Positions 9,345-17,487 of a DNA stretch of 64,000 nucleotides are shown here, one piece after another (the stretch's first letter is position 1; each line of letters opens with the position of its first letter). A program made the translations under genes and the position numbers. The notes beneath the pieces are model-generated. The model ran no database searches. It was given only the letters and a program-made list of their open reading frames with translations, and was not told the origin of the DNA. The DNA is from Solitalea agri (lineage in GTDB: Bacteria > Bacteroidota > Bacteroidia > Sphingobacteriales > Sphingobacteriaceae): assembly GCF_023914155.1 (NCBI RefSeq), contig NZ_JAMWYS010000001.1, positions 1 to 64,000 of the forward strand, in the 5' to 3' direction.

Positions 9345-10625
9345 CTAGTTTAGTACAGGTTGTGGTTTTTTTGCTAGATTAATTAGATAGAAGAATAAAA
9401 AGATACTGTAAAGAAAACCTGCCGAACTATATAAAATGATGGAAATGTCTACACTATGGAAAAATTTGTAACCAACAAAAATTGCCACAAATCTGATTAC
9501 GAGGATTAGGATTTCGAATATTAAATAATTCTTTTGTTTATTTAACACCGGAATAATTGAAGTAATAGGAGAGTTTAAAAATGCCAAAAATAACCAAGGA
9601 ATTAAATATTGAGTATAAACTCCAGCCTCTTCCCATTGATGTCCAAAAGCAATTTTAAATATAAAGGGCGCAAAAATGCCAAAAATTATGTAGGGCCCAA
9701 TAGCCATAATTAGTAGTTTTTTATAAGTTCGAACAACAAGCGAGTAAAGGTTGCCCCCTTCATTATGAATTCTTGAGGCCTCCTGAAAAAATACTTGCTG
9801 CATACTTGCAGTAATCATCCCCATTGGCACTTGAACAATACGGCTCGACCAAGAAAATAATCCTGTTGAAGTAATACTAAAGAAATTTGTCAGTAAGAAA
9901 ACAGGCAAATTACTCGACATGTTGTTTATAAAATTGTTTGGCATTGAGTATTTAGGGAAGTCGGCATATTCAACAGCAGTTTGTTTCAGTTCTGTTATGT
10001 CGAACTTTAATTTTTTCCAACGATTTCTTTTTAATAATTGAGGCAAGCTATAAATAGTACTTGCGATTTGCCCAATTAATCGGCCAGCTATTAATCCAAT
10101 ATCTCCTAAAAAGCTAAAAGTAATTTGTACAAAAGCCATCCCTGTGCTCTGCCATACCTTCGCTGTTGCCATAGTAGCATAGTCGTTTTTTCTGTTTAAC
10201 CAATAACTCACTATTTGAAAAATGGAGGTGGTGAGGGTTAAGAACGGCAGAATATAAATCAGGTTAGAAGTTTTGCTCAGGTTAAACAAACCGGCAATGG
10301 GTTCTTTAAACAAGAAGAGCAAAAGAAGGAAAATGCCACAGATAATAAAGGTAAGCAAGGTAGACAGCCATACTAATAGTTTAGCTTGATAGTCTTCTTT
10401 AGGAAGCAAAATGGCCAGCTCGTACCTTCCTGATACTAAGATAGATAGTACATTAGAGGCGCTAAAGTAAATGGCAAAAACGCCAATATTTTCAGGAGTG
10501 TATAAACGGGTAAGTATTGGACTTATTAGCACTGGAATGGCTTGAGAAATGGCTGTTCCAGATAATAGAGTCAGAAAGTTTTTAGAAAATTGAGATCCTT
10601 TGGAAAGTTTTTTTATTAGATACAT
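9345..10625 (-). CDS. Polysaccharide flippase, Wzx/MOP superfamily
   Basis: A 426-residue membrane protein with about twelve predicted helices and few charged residues outside the loops. The N-terminus (FLTLLSGTAISQAIPVL, then SPILTRLYTPENIGVFAIY) is typical of Wzx-type O-antigen or lipopolysaccharide flippases, in which a short amphipathic start leads into the first helix and the sequence LTRLYTPEDFG-like follows. It would move lipid-linked sugars across the inner membrane. No glycosyltransferase or other glycan gene is nearby, so its substrate is unknown and it looks isolated. It is convergent with sdhB. The start ATG (complement at 10625) is the first in frame. Confidence 0.82.
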   Translation of the reverse strand: MYLIKKLSKGSQFSKNFLTLLSGTAISQAIPVLISPILTRLYTPENIGVFAIYFSASNVLSILVSGRYELAILLPKEDYQAKLLVWLSTLLTFIICGIFLLLLFLFKEPIAGLFNLSKTSNLIYILPFLTLTTSIFQIVSYWLNRKNDYATMATAKVWQSTGMAFVQITFSFLGDIGLIAGRLIGQIASTIYSLPQLLKRNRWKKLKFDITELKQTAVEYADFPKYSMPNNFINNMSSNLPVFLLTNFFSITSTGLFSWSSRIVQVPMGMITASMQQVFFQEASRIHNEGGNLYSLVVRTYKKLLIMAIGPYIIFGIFAPFIFKIAFGHQWEEAGVYTQYLIPWLFLAFLNSPITSIIPVLNKQKNYLIFEILILVIRFVAIFVGYKFFHSVDISIILYSSAGFLYSIFLFFYLINLAKKPQPVLN

Positions 10626-11095
10626 AATGTTTAGACTGAAGAAACTAGCATTCTTCTAAAGACTGTTCTCAATGTGTAAATATTTGAGAATGACTTATGG
10701 CAATTATTGTGCCTCCGACAAATGTTTGAACATTTTAAATTGTAGGTACACCTAGGACGATTTTAAGCTTGATTTAATTAATGTCAAAGTAATAATTACT
10801 GATAATGAATATACCGCTAAAATCTTGGAAAATAAAATGACAGAGGTAGACATAATGTTCGCATTCGTCGACAGAAATCCTCAGGTGTTTGTAAAGCTTA
10901 ACATCCTGACCTATCTCTTAATTGGGTAGTAAATTCCACAGCAACAATTGGTTATTTGGCATGAATAGCTGTTATTAGTCTTTCAATACTTGAATGGAAG
11001 AATAAATGAATCATTTTTCTATTACACTTATTCGTTGAATGGAATGTTTTGCACGCCACAATCTTATATTTACAATTCAAGCCAAAACACACTAT
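10626..11095. other. 470-base gap with a decayed coding remnant
   Basis: This gap separates two divergent genes, so it should carry promoters for both. I found no exact TAnnTTTG box: TATATTTA at 11065-11072, 24 bases before the hydrolase ATG, is the nearest match. The middle of the gap (10756-10929) holds an open frame without a usable start that resembles a receiver domain and is listed separately. I recognise nothing else. Confidence 0.5.
10756..10929 (+). pseudogene. Possible response-regulator receiver remnant
   Basis: After the stop codon at 10753-10755 one frame stays open for 57 codons to TAG at 10927-10929. It reads KVIITDNEYTAKILENKM (residues 11-28), then NPQVFVKLNILTYLLIG at the end. 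This resembles the first part of LytTR-type response regulators, in which a VDDE-like acidic pocket and a 'KILENYI' helix are followed by 'NPLEALKLL..VDLLFLDI'. Here the second acidic residue is Asn (TDNE) and there is no phospho-acceptor Asp. There is no ATG before codon 33 and no DNA-binding domain. I infer a decayed gene fragment. The alternative is a chance open frame. Confidence 0.35.
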
Positions 11096-12967
11096 ATGAA
11101 GAAGATTTATTCAATCGTTTTTAGTTTTATTTTAGTTCATCTACTCATTTCAAACCTTTTCGCACAAGAAACCGATTCAGCTTTTGTAATCAATAATTAT
11201 GATAAGAATGAATATCAGATTGCAATGCGTGACGGTAAGAAACTCTTCACCGTTGTTTATTCACCGAAAGACAAATCAAAGAAATATCCTTTTCTTTTAA
11301 ATCGAACACCTTATTCTGTTGGTCCTTATGGTGAAGGAAAGTATAAAACCTCATTGGGCCCATCTTCATTTGCTTTGCATGAAGGTTTCATATTCGTATA
11401 CCAGGATGTACGAGGAAAATTCATGTCAGAGGGCGAATATGTAAACATTCGTCCACAGGTTAAAGACAAGATATCATCTTCAATTGATGAATCGACTGAT
11501 ACTTACGACACGGTAGATTGGTTATTAAAAAATGTTAAAGGGAATAATGGTAAAGTAGGAGTATTCGGAATTTCTTATCCAGGATTTTATTCAACTACGG
11601 CGGCACTGTCGGGTCATCCGGCTATAAAAGCGGTGTCTCCACAAGCTCCTGTTACCAATTGGTTTTTGGGAGATGACTTTCACCATAATGGGGCGCTTTT
11701 TATGTTTGATACTTTTGCCTTTTATTCAGTTTTTGGCTTACCACGACCCAACCTTATAAAAGAGTGGCCGAATGGCTATCAGTTTAAAACTACTGATGCT
11801 TATGAGTTTTATCTGAAGAAGGGAGCCTTGAAGAATTTAGAAAAAGAAGTATTTAAGGGGAAAGTCGATTTCTATAAGGATTTGGTTGCACACCCAAATT
11901 ATGATGCTTTTTGGAAAGCGCGGGATATTCGACAACACCTTAAAAATATTAAACCAGCAATGCTGGTAGTGGGAGGTTTTTTCGATGCGGAAGATTGTTG
12001 GGGAGCTTTAGAGACGTATAAATCCATTGAAAAAAACAGCCCTAAAACTACCAATACATTGGTAATGGGACCTTGGTTTCATGGCGGATGGGCTAGGAGT
12101 GACGGCTCTTATTTTGGCGATATTAAGTTTGGATCTCAAACAAGTTTATGGTATCAGCAAAATATCGAGTTGCCTTTCTTCTTGTACTACCTGAAAGGTG
12201 TGGGAAATCCGGAAATTCCAGAAGCCTTAACATTTGATATTGGTGCTGATAGCTGGAAAAAGTTTTCTGCTTGGCCACCTGCAGAGTCAAAAGAGAAGAC
12301 ACTCTTTTTCCATGCGAGCGGAAAGCTTTCATTTGAAGCTCCAAAAGAAACTACAGCAGCTGATTCTTATATAAGTGACCCGCAAAAACCGGTTCCGTAT
12401 CAGGACGGGATAGGAATGAATCGTACAAGGGAGTACATGATCGATGATCAGCGATTTGCCAGTAGAAGACCTGATGTATTGGTTTATGAAACGAACACAC
12501 TCGATACTGATATTACGCTGGCAGGCCCTCTAAATGCAAATCTTTTTATTACAACAACTGGTACTGATGCCGATTTTGTTGTGAAGTTAATAGACGTGTA
12601 TCCTGATACGCTTAGCAGTTATGTGTTGAAAGGCAAAGAAGTTAAAATTGGCGGATACCAAATGCTATTGCGGGGCGAAGTGATGCGCTCACGCTACCGT
12701 AATAGTTTCGAAAAGCCTGAACCTTTAATTTCAGGTAAAACAGAACAAGTAAAGTTCTACTTGCCCGATGTGATGCATACTTTTCGTAAAGGTCATAAGA
12801 TAATGATCCAGGTGCAAAGTACTTGGTTCCCATTAGTAGATAGGAATCCACAGAAATATGTTGAGAATATATATGAAGCCCGTGATGAGGACTTTCAGAA
12901 AGCAGAAATCAAAGTTTTGCGTCAGGCCGATGCTCCATCCTCATTAAAGGTTACCGTTTTAGAATAA
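11096..12967 (+). CDS. Secreted CocE/NonD family hydrolase (X-Pro dipeptidyl-peptidase-like)
   Basis: A 623-residue alpha/beta-hydrolase of the S15-related CocE/NonD family. I chose the ATG at 11096 because the signal peptide begins there (MKKIYSIVFSF, cut after LFA near residue 23); an ATG at 11039 would add 19 residues before it. The nucleophile elbow GISYPG puts the catalytic serine at Ser160. DVRGKFMSEGE (104-114) is a family signature. The C-terminal third is the jelly-roll domain of the family. Members cleave esters, amides or X-Pro dipeptides; the substrate is unknown here. It starts an operon with the M28 peptidase, 18 bases downstream. Confidence 0.85.
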   Translation: MKKIYSIVFSFILVHLLISNLFAQETDSAFVINNYDKNEYQIAMRDGKKLFTVVYSPKDKSKKYPFLLNRTPYSVGPYGEGKYKTSLGPSSFALHEGFIFVYQDVRGKFMSEGEYVNIRPQVKDKISSSIDESTDTYDTVDWLLKNVKGNNGKVGVFGISYPGFYSTTAALSGHPAIKAVSPQAPVTNWFLGDDFHHNGALFMFDTFAFYSVFGLPRPNLIKEWPNGYQFKTTDAYEFYLKKGALKNLEKEVFKGKVDFYKDLVAHPNYDAFWKARDIRQHLKNIKPAMLVVGGFFDAEDCWGALETYKSIEKNSPKTTNTLVMGPWFHGGWARSDGSYFGDIKFGSQTSLWYQQNIELPFFLYYLKGVGNPEIPEALTFDIGADSWKKFSAWPPAESKEKTLFFHASGKLSFEAPKETTAADSYISDPQKPVPYQDGIGMNRTREYMIDDQRFASRRPDVLVYETNTLDTDITLAGPLNANLFITTTGTDADFVVKLIDVYPDTLSSYVLKGKEVKIGGYQMLLRGEVMRSRYRNSFEKPEPLISGKTEQVKFYLPDVMHTFRKGHKIMIQVQSTWFPLVDRNPQKYVENIYEARDEDFQKAEIKVLRQADAPSSLKVTVLE

Positions 12968-12985
12968 AACATTTTAAATAAAGGG

Positions 12986-14341
12986 ATGAAAAAATATCTG
13001 TTAATCTTTTGTTGTTTAATTGCCGGGATATCATTGGTAAAGGCGCAGGTTATCATTAACCGGGACCCTGAAATTAAGACAATTGTCGAAGAGATTTCTG
13101 CCGATAACTTGAAAGCATTGAATGTTAAGCTCGTTTCTTTTAAAACACGTCACACCCTTAGTGATACATTATCAAAGAGTGTAGGAATAGGTGCCGCAAG
13201 GAATTTTATTTTTTCCGAATTTCAAAAATATAGCAAGGAAAGCGGCGGCCGTCTTAAAGTTGAGTTTGATGCATTTACAGTAGAGCCTGATGGAGGGAGA
13301 GTAACTAAGAAAACAACACTCAAAAATGTATTAGCTATTTTACCAGGAGTTGATACAGCTGATAAGCGAGTTTATATTGTTACCGGTCATTTTGATTCAC
13401 GCGCATCGGACGTGAATAACGATACAATTGTTGCTCCGGGGGCAAATGATGACGGCTCGGGCACAGTAGCAGTAATGGAACTGGCTCGTGTAATGAGCAA
13501 GCATCGTTTTAACGCCACCATTATTTTTGCTTGTGTAACAGGTGAAGAACAAGGATTGTTTGGTGCTAATAATTTGGCTAAGCGGGCAGTAGCAGAAAAC
13601 TGGAACGTTAAAGGAATGATTACCAATGATATTGTTGGCAATAGTTATGGCGCCGAAACGGATATTAAAGATAATATGCGATTGCGTGTGTTCAGTGAGG
13701 GTGTGCCTGCAAATGAGAGTGGCCCTATTGCACTTATCAGGCAGCAAACCGGCGGTGAAACGGATAGCCCTGCAAGGCAGTTTGCTCGTTATGTTAAAGA
13801 AGTCGGAGAACGCTATGTAGACAATATGGAGGTTAAGTTAATCTATCGTCGTGATCGTTATTTACGCGGAGGTGATCATATTCCTTTCAGTAATCTAGGC
13901 TTTACTGCCATTCGGTTTACAGAAATGAACGAGAACTTTGATCGGCAACATCAGAATTTGCGAACAGAGAATGGAAGAAACTTTGGAGATTTAACAGATT
14001 ATGTCGACTTTAATTATTTGAAGAAAGTGACAGGAGTAAATGCGGCCACTTTAGCCAATTTGGCTTTCGCTCCGCAGGAACCAAAGAATGTAACTGTTTT
14101 AACAAAAGAGCTTACCAACTTTACCGATTTAGTTTGGGGAAAGCCAGAAGGCAAAAAACCTAAAGGCTATTATGTTTTAGTAAGGGAAACGACAGACGCT
14201 TTCTGGGCAAAAAAGATTTTCGTAACGGATACAAAAGTGAGGTTACCGTATTCAAAGGATAACTATTTCTTTGCCGTTCAATCTGTTGATGAAGCTGGGC
14301 ACGAAAGTTTAGCCGTTTTCCCTAAGCCATTGCGTCAATAA
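12986..14341 (+). CDS. Secreted M28 family zinc aminopeptidase
   Basis: A 451-residue protein with a signal peptide (residues 1-20, ending VKA). The M28 zinc ligands and catalytic residues are all visible: His135 and Asp137 in TGHFDS, bridging Asp155 in GANDDGSG, Glu187 and Glu188 in TGEEQG, Asp215 in TNDIVG and His298 in GGDHIPFS. A fibronectin type III-like domain follows from about residue 360. Such enzymes remove N-terminal residues from peptides in the periplasm or outside the cell. It lies between the CocE/NonD hydrolase and the beta-CASP nuclease with short gaps, so the three are probably one transcript. Confidence 0.9.
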   Translation: MKKYLLIFCCLIAGISLVKAQVIINRDPEIKTIVEEISADNLKALNVKLVSFKTRHTLSDTLSKSVGIGAARNFIFSEFQKYSKESGGRLKVEFDAFTVEPDGGRVTKKTTLKNVLAILPGVDTADKRVYIVTGHFDSRASDVNNDTIVAPGANDDGSGTVAVMELARVMSKHRFNATIIFACVTGEEQGLFGANNLAKRAVAENWNVKGMITNDIVGNSYGAETDIKDNMRLRVFSEGVPANESGPIALIRQQTGGETDSPARQFARYVKEVGERYVDNMEVKLIYRRDRYLRGGDHIPFSNLGFTAIRFTEMNENFDRQHQNLRTENGRNFGDLTDYVDFNYLKKVTGVNAATLANLAFAPQEPKNVTVLTKELTNFTDLVWGKPEGKKPKGYYVLVRETTDAFWAKKIFVTDTKVRLPYSKDNYFFAVQSVDEAGHESLAVFPKPLRQ

Positions 14342-14359
14342 ATTTAAACCCTATTGGTT

Positions 14360-15760
14360 ATGTACATTACTTTTCACGGAGCCGCCCAAAATGTTACAGG
14401 GAGCAAGCATCTTATCCGAACAAATTCAGGGAAACAAATACTACTCGACTGTGGTATGTTTCAAGGTGGAGGATCGGAGACGGATGAGCTTAACAAACAT
14501 TTTGGATTTAATCCGCAGGAGGTTGATGTACTGATCTTGTCTCATGCGCACATTGATCACTGTGGCTTGATTCCAAGATTGGTTAAACAAGGTTTTAGCG
14601 GAAAGATTTATTGCACACCAGCAACAATTGACCTTGCGAAACTTCTGCTTCAAGATTCGGCACGTATTCAAAAGTCGGATATTGACTTTTTGAACAAGCG
14701 TCGACGTCGTCAAGGGAAGCCGCCGCTTTATCCATTATATTCAATGGATGATGTAGAGGAATGTTATGATCGATTTGTTCCAATTAACTACAACCGGTGG
14801 GTTAGAATTGATAAGGAACTGGAAATTTTGTTGACTGATGCAGGTCATATTATCGGGAGTGCTGCTGTTCATTTAAATATTCAGGAGGGAAATAAATCAA
14901 CCCGAATTACGTTTAGCGGAGATGTAGGTAGATACCAAGCAGAGATATTACGCTCTCCGGCGGTGTTTCCGCAGGCAGATTACCTCATTCTTGAATCTAC
15001 TTATGGAAACTCGTTACATTTGGATGTTGCTCCAACTGAGCGAGAGTTATTAAAATATATCAAGAAAACCTGTGTCGAAAAGAAAGGTAAATTGATTATT
15101 CCGGCGTTTAGCGTAGGCAGAACACAAGAGCTGCTCTATCTGTTAAATAACCTGGAGAACTTGCAGGAGTTACCCCCGGTAAATGTATATGTAGACAGCC
15201 CTTTATCTGAAAAAACGACCAGAATTGTAAAAGGCTATCCAGAGTATTTTAATAATGACGTGGAGCAGACCCTTAAGTTCGACCGTGATCCATTCGATTT
15301 TAAAGGATTAAGATTTATTGAGGATGTAGAAGAATCAAAGGCTTTGAATTATAGTGATGAACCATGCATTATTATTTCAGCATCTGGAATGGCTGAAGCA
15401 GGAAGGGTGAAACATCATATTGCCAATGCTATTAGTGAGCCACAAAACACCATTCTGCTGGTTGGTTATTGTGAGCCAAATTCCTTAGGTGGAAGATTGC
15501 TAACAAAACCGGATGTGGTGCATATTTTCGGAACAAAATATTTTGTTAGAGCAGAGATTGGAAAGATAGATTCTTTAAGCGCTCATGGTGATTATAAAGA
15601 CCTTTCAAAGTTTATTTCCTGCCAGGATCCAGCGAAAATTAAGAAACTGTTCTTGGTTCATGGAGAATATAATGTTCAACAGGCTTTTAAAGAGAAACTT
15701 CACCTTCAGGGCTTTGAAGATGTTGAGATCCCATATCGTCATCAACAATTTGTTCTATAA
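14360..15760 (+). CDS. Beta-CASP metallo-beta-lactamase-fold RNA hydrolase
   Basis: A 466-residue cytoplasmic protein of the CPSF73/Ysh1-like group. The zinc motif SHAHIDHCG gives His62, His64, Asp66 and His67. Later motifs are GHIIGS, FSGDVGRY, SASGMAEAGRVKHH (beta-CASP) and SAHGDY. Family members are endo- or 5'-exoribonucleases. I start it at the ATG at 14360; a TTG two codons earlier is less likely. It is 18 bases after the peptidase stop and so shares its mRNA, though it has no obvious link to peptide breakdown. Its stop codon overlaps the terminator hairpin. Confidence 0.88.
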   Translation: MYITFHGAAQNVTGSKHLIRTNSGKQILLDCGMFQGGGSETDELNKHFGFNPQEVDVLILSHAHIDHCGLIPRLVKQGFSGKIYCTPATIDLAKLLLQDSARIQKSDIDFLNKRRRRQGKPPLYPLYSMDDVEECYDRFVPINYNRWVRIDKELEILLTDAGHIIGSAAVHLNIQEGNKSTRITFSGDVGRYQAEILRSPAVFPQADYLILESTYGNSLHLDVAPTERELLKYIKKTCVEKKGKLIIPAFSVGRTQELLYLLNNLENLQELPPVNVYVDSPLSEKTTRIVKGYPEYFNNDVEQTLKFDRDPFDFKGLRFIEDVEESKALNYSDEPCIIISASGMAEAGRVKHHIANAISEPQNTILLVGYCEPNSLGGRLLTKPDVVHIFGTKYFVRAEIGKIDSLSAHGDYKDLSKFISCQDPAKIKKLFLVHGEYNVQQAFKEKLHLQGFEDVEIPYRHQQFVL

Positions 15761-15800
15761 ACTAAAAAAGCAACCAAAATACAGGTTACTTTTTTAGTTT
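15759..15800. terminator. Bidirectional terminator overlapping a stop codon
   Basis: AAACTAAAAAAG (15759-15770) pairs with CTTTTTTAGTTT (15789-15800), with an inner AACC/GGTT stem. The left arm includes the last two bases of the nuclease stop codon. T runs on both strands allow it to serve both convergent genes. Confidence 0.85.
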
Positions 15801-15814
15801 ATATCCTGAAGTTT

Positions 15815-16570
15815 TTAATTTCTGGCAACTTCTCCTCCGCTTGTTGTATTTTGGTTTATATTCGAAGGGTTTCCTTTATAAATTATTCTACCTCCGCTGC
15901 TTGCTTCAGCATCTAACTGCTTAACTACGTTTATGTCCATTTTCGAACCACTACTCGACCTTGCTGTACATGTTTCAGTAATATAATTCGAGGCATTAAT
16001 ATAACTTCCACTTGAAGTATGAATAATGCTTGATTTTGTGCCTCCGATCAACTCCATTTGAGCTCCACTAGACGATTCGCAATTAAGATCATTTGACTCA
16101 CTTTCAAATTTTATAAATGAGCCAGAAGATGCTTGTGCAATTAGCTTATCGGTCTTAATCTTAGAAGTCGAAAAAATATTGGCACCACTACTGGTAACTA
16201 CTGAGTTAATCTCCTTTGCGGTAACATAAACTTTATAGGTTTCATTCTCACCTTTCCAGTTGAACCAAGAACTTATTTTGTTCGCAACATATATCTCAAG
16301 AACACCCTCCTTAACTTCAGTTCTTAATCGTTTAATATCATCCTGATTGGCGGTTACACTCACTGCTTCACTTGTTCCAGGAGTAATATATACAACAACT
16401 CCGTTGCTCGCTTTTATTCCTTTGAAACCCGTTGCATTTCTTTTCTCAGTAACTTCAGTAGCAATAACCTTCTTTGTTTTTGAAATGTTTGAAGTGCATC
16501 CGAAAGTGAATGGAGCAACCAAAGAAAGGGCAATTATTGATACTGTGATTGATTTTTTAATGCGATTCAT
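15815..16570 (-). CDS. DUF2807 (head-GIN) domain protein, possible lipoprotein
   Basis: A 251-residue exported protein. The N-terminus (KKSITVSIIALSL, then FTFGC) looks like a signal peptide ending at a Cys, so it may be a lipoprotein, although the lipobox is weak. The mature part carries the 'FKGIKASNGVVVYITPG' start of the DUF2807 domain and then a ladder of SSG motifs about every 20 residues, the expected pattern of a beta-solenoid. It has a close paralogue next to it on the same strand, divided by a strong terminator. The function of DUF2807 is unknown; membership is clear. Confidence 0.85.
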   Translation of the reverse strand: MNRIKKSITVSIIALSLVAPFTFGCTSNISKTKKVIATEVTEKRNATGFKGIKASNGVVVYITPGTSEAVSVTANQDDIKRLRTEVKEGVLEIYVANKISSWFNWKGENETYKVYVTAKEINSVVTSSGANIFSTSKIKTDKLIAQASSGSFIKFESESNDLNCESSSGAQMELIGGTKSSIIHTSSGSYINASNYITETCTARSSSGSKMDINVVKQLDAEASSGGRIIYKGNPSNINQNTTSGGEVARN

Positions 16571-16617
16571 AATTAAATTTAACAGTTATAGTGATGTGTT
16601 TGACAGAAGTATTTTAA

Positions 16618-16651
16618 TGAGTAAGGCGGCTTGTTCAAGCCGCCTTACTCA
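16618..16651. terminator. Terminator between the two DUF2807 genes
   Basis: Perfect 15-base-pair stem, TGAGTAAGGCGGCTT (16618-16632) with its complement at 16637-16651 and a GTTC loop. It lies just after the stop of the upstream minus-strand DUF2807 gene and before the start of the second, so the two genes probably have separate transcripts. The T run on the minus strand is weak. Confidence 0.85.
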
Positions 16652-16669
16652 TTCGCTAATAGGTATAAT

Positions 16670-17416
16670 TTATTCAGCGGAAACGTCACCCCCGCTCGAT
16701 TCATTTTTAACAATTTTTTGAGGTTTGCCTTTATAAGAAATATCGCCTCCGCTGCTTGCGTCGGCAGTTAACTGTTTAGTAACAGTAATATCGATATCAG
16801 ACCCGCTACTTGCCTTGGCAACACAAACTTCGGCGGTAAGGTTAAAGGCTTTTACATCACTTCCACTTGATGCATCAACATTAAATGATTTAGTAATTCC
16901 ACTAAACTCTGCATCAGAACCGCTGGATGTTTCGCAAATCAGTTCCCTAACATCAAGATCAAGTTTTATATCCGAACCCGATGAGGATTGGGCAAATAGT
17001 TTATCAAGCTTTAAGCGAGAAGTACTAGATATATCTGAGCCGCTTGAGGCAACAATAGCATCGATGTCTTTAACAGTTATGTATACATTACGAGTTTCCA
17101 TTCCCCAAGACCAGCCACTTTTTTCCGACTTATCAAGGTAAATTTCAAGAATTCCACCATTTACTTCCGTTTTAAGGTAGCGAATAATATTATCGCTGGC
17201 GGTAACTTTTACTTTTTCGGCAGTGCCTTGCGTAATGAAAACATTAATACCAGTACTTACTTTAATGCCGTGAAACCCGGTAACATTCCTGTTTTCAGTT
17301 ACATCTTTACTGATTTCTGTTTGATGTTTATTAAAATTAGACGCATAAGTTAAAACTGGGTAGACTAATACAATCGATAATACAAGGGCGGTAATTGATT
17401 TTTTAAATAGGTTCAT
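16670..17416 (-). CDS. DUF2807 (head-GIN) domain protein
   Basis: A 248-residue protein with a signal peptide (about 1-25, cut after LTYA). It carries the domain start FHGIKVSTGINVFITQG, followed by a regular ladder of SSGSD or SSGGD words near residues 117, 138, 157, 174, 194, 214 and 233. That fits a right-handed beta-solenoid with a Ser-Gly-Asp turn. It is a paralogue of the protein encoded immediately downstream, but its SSGSD turns are more regular and it lacks the cysteine at the signal cleavage site. Location is probably the periplasm or outer surface. Molecular function is unknown. Confidence 0.87.
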   Translation of the reverse strand: MNLFKKSITALVLSIVLVYPVLTYASNFNKHQTEISKDVTENRNVTGFHGIKVSTGINVFITQGTAEKVKVTASDNIIRYLKTEVNGGILEIYLDKSEKSGWSWGMETRNVYITVKDIDAIVASSGSDISSTSRLKLDKLFAQSSSGSDIKLDLDVRELICETSSGSDAEFSGITKSFNVDASSGSDVKAFNLTAEVCVAKASSGSDIDITVTKQLTADASSGGDISYKGKPQKIVKNESSGGDVSAE

Positions 17417-17487
17417 AATCAGTGTTCAATTTATTTTTTTAATTAGACGCAGTTGGATTTCAAAATGTTGCATCTTAATTGAAGTTT

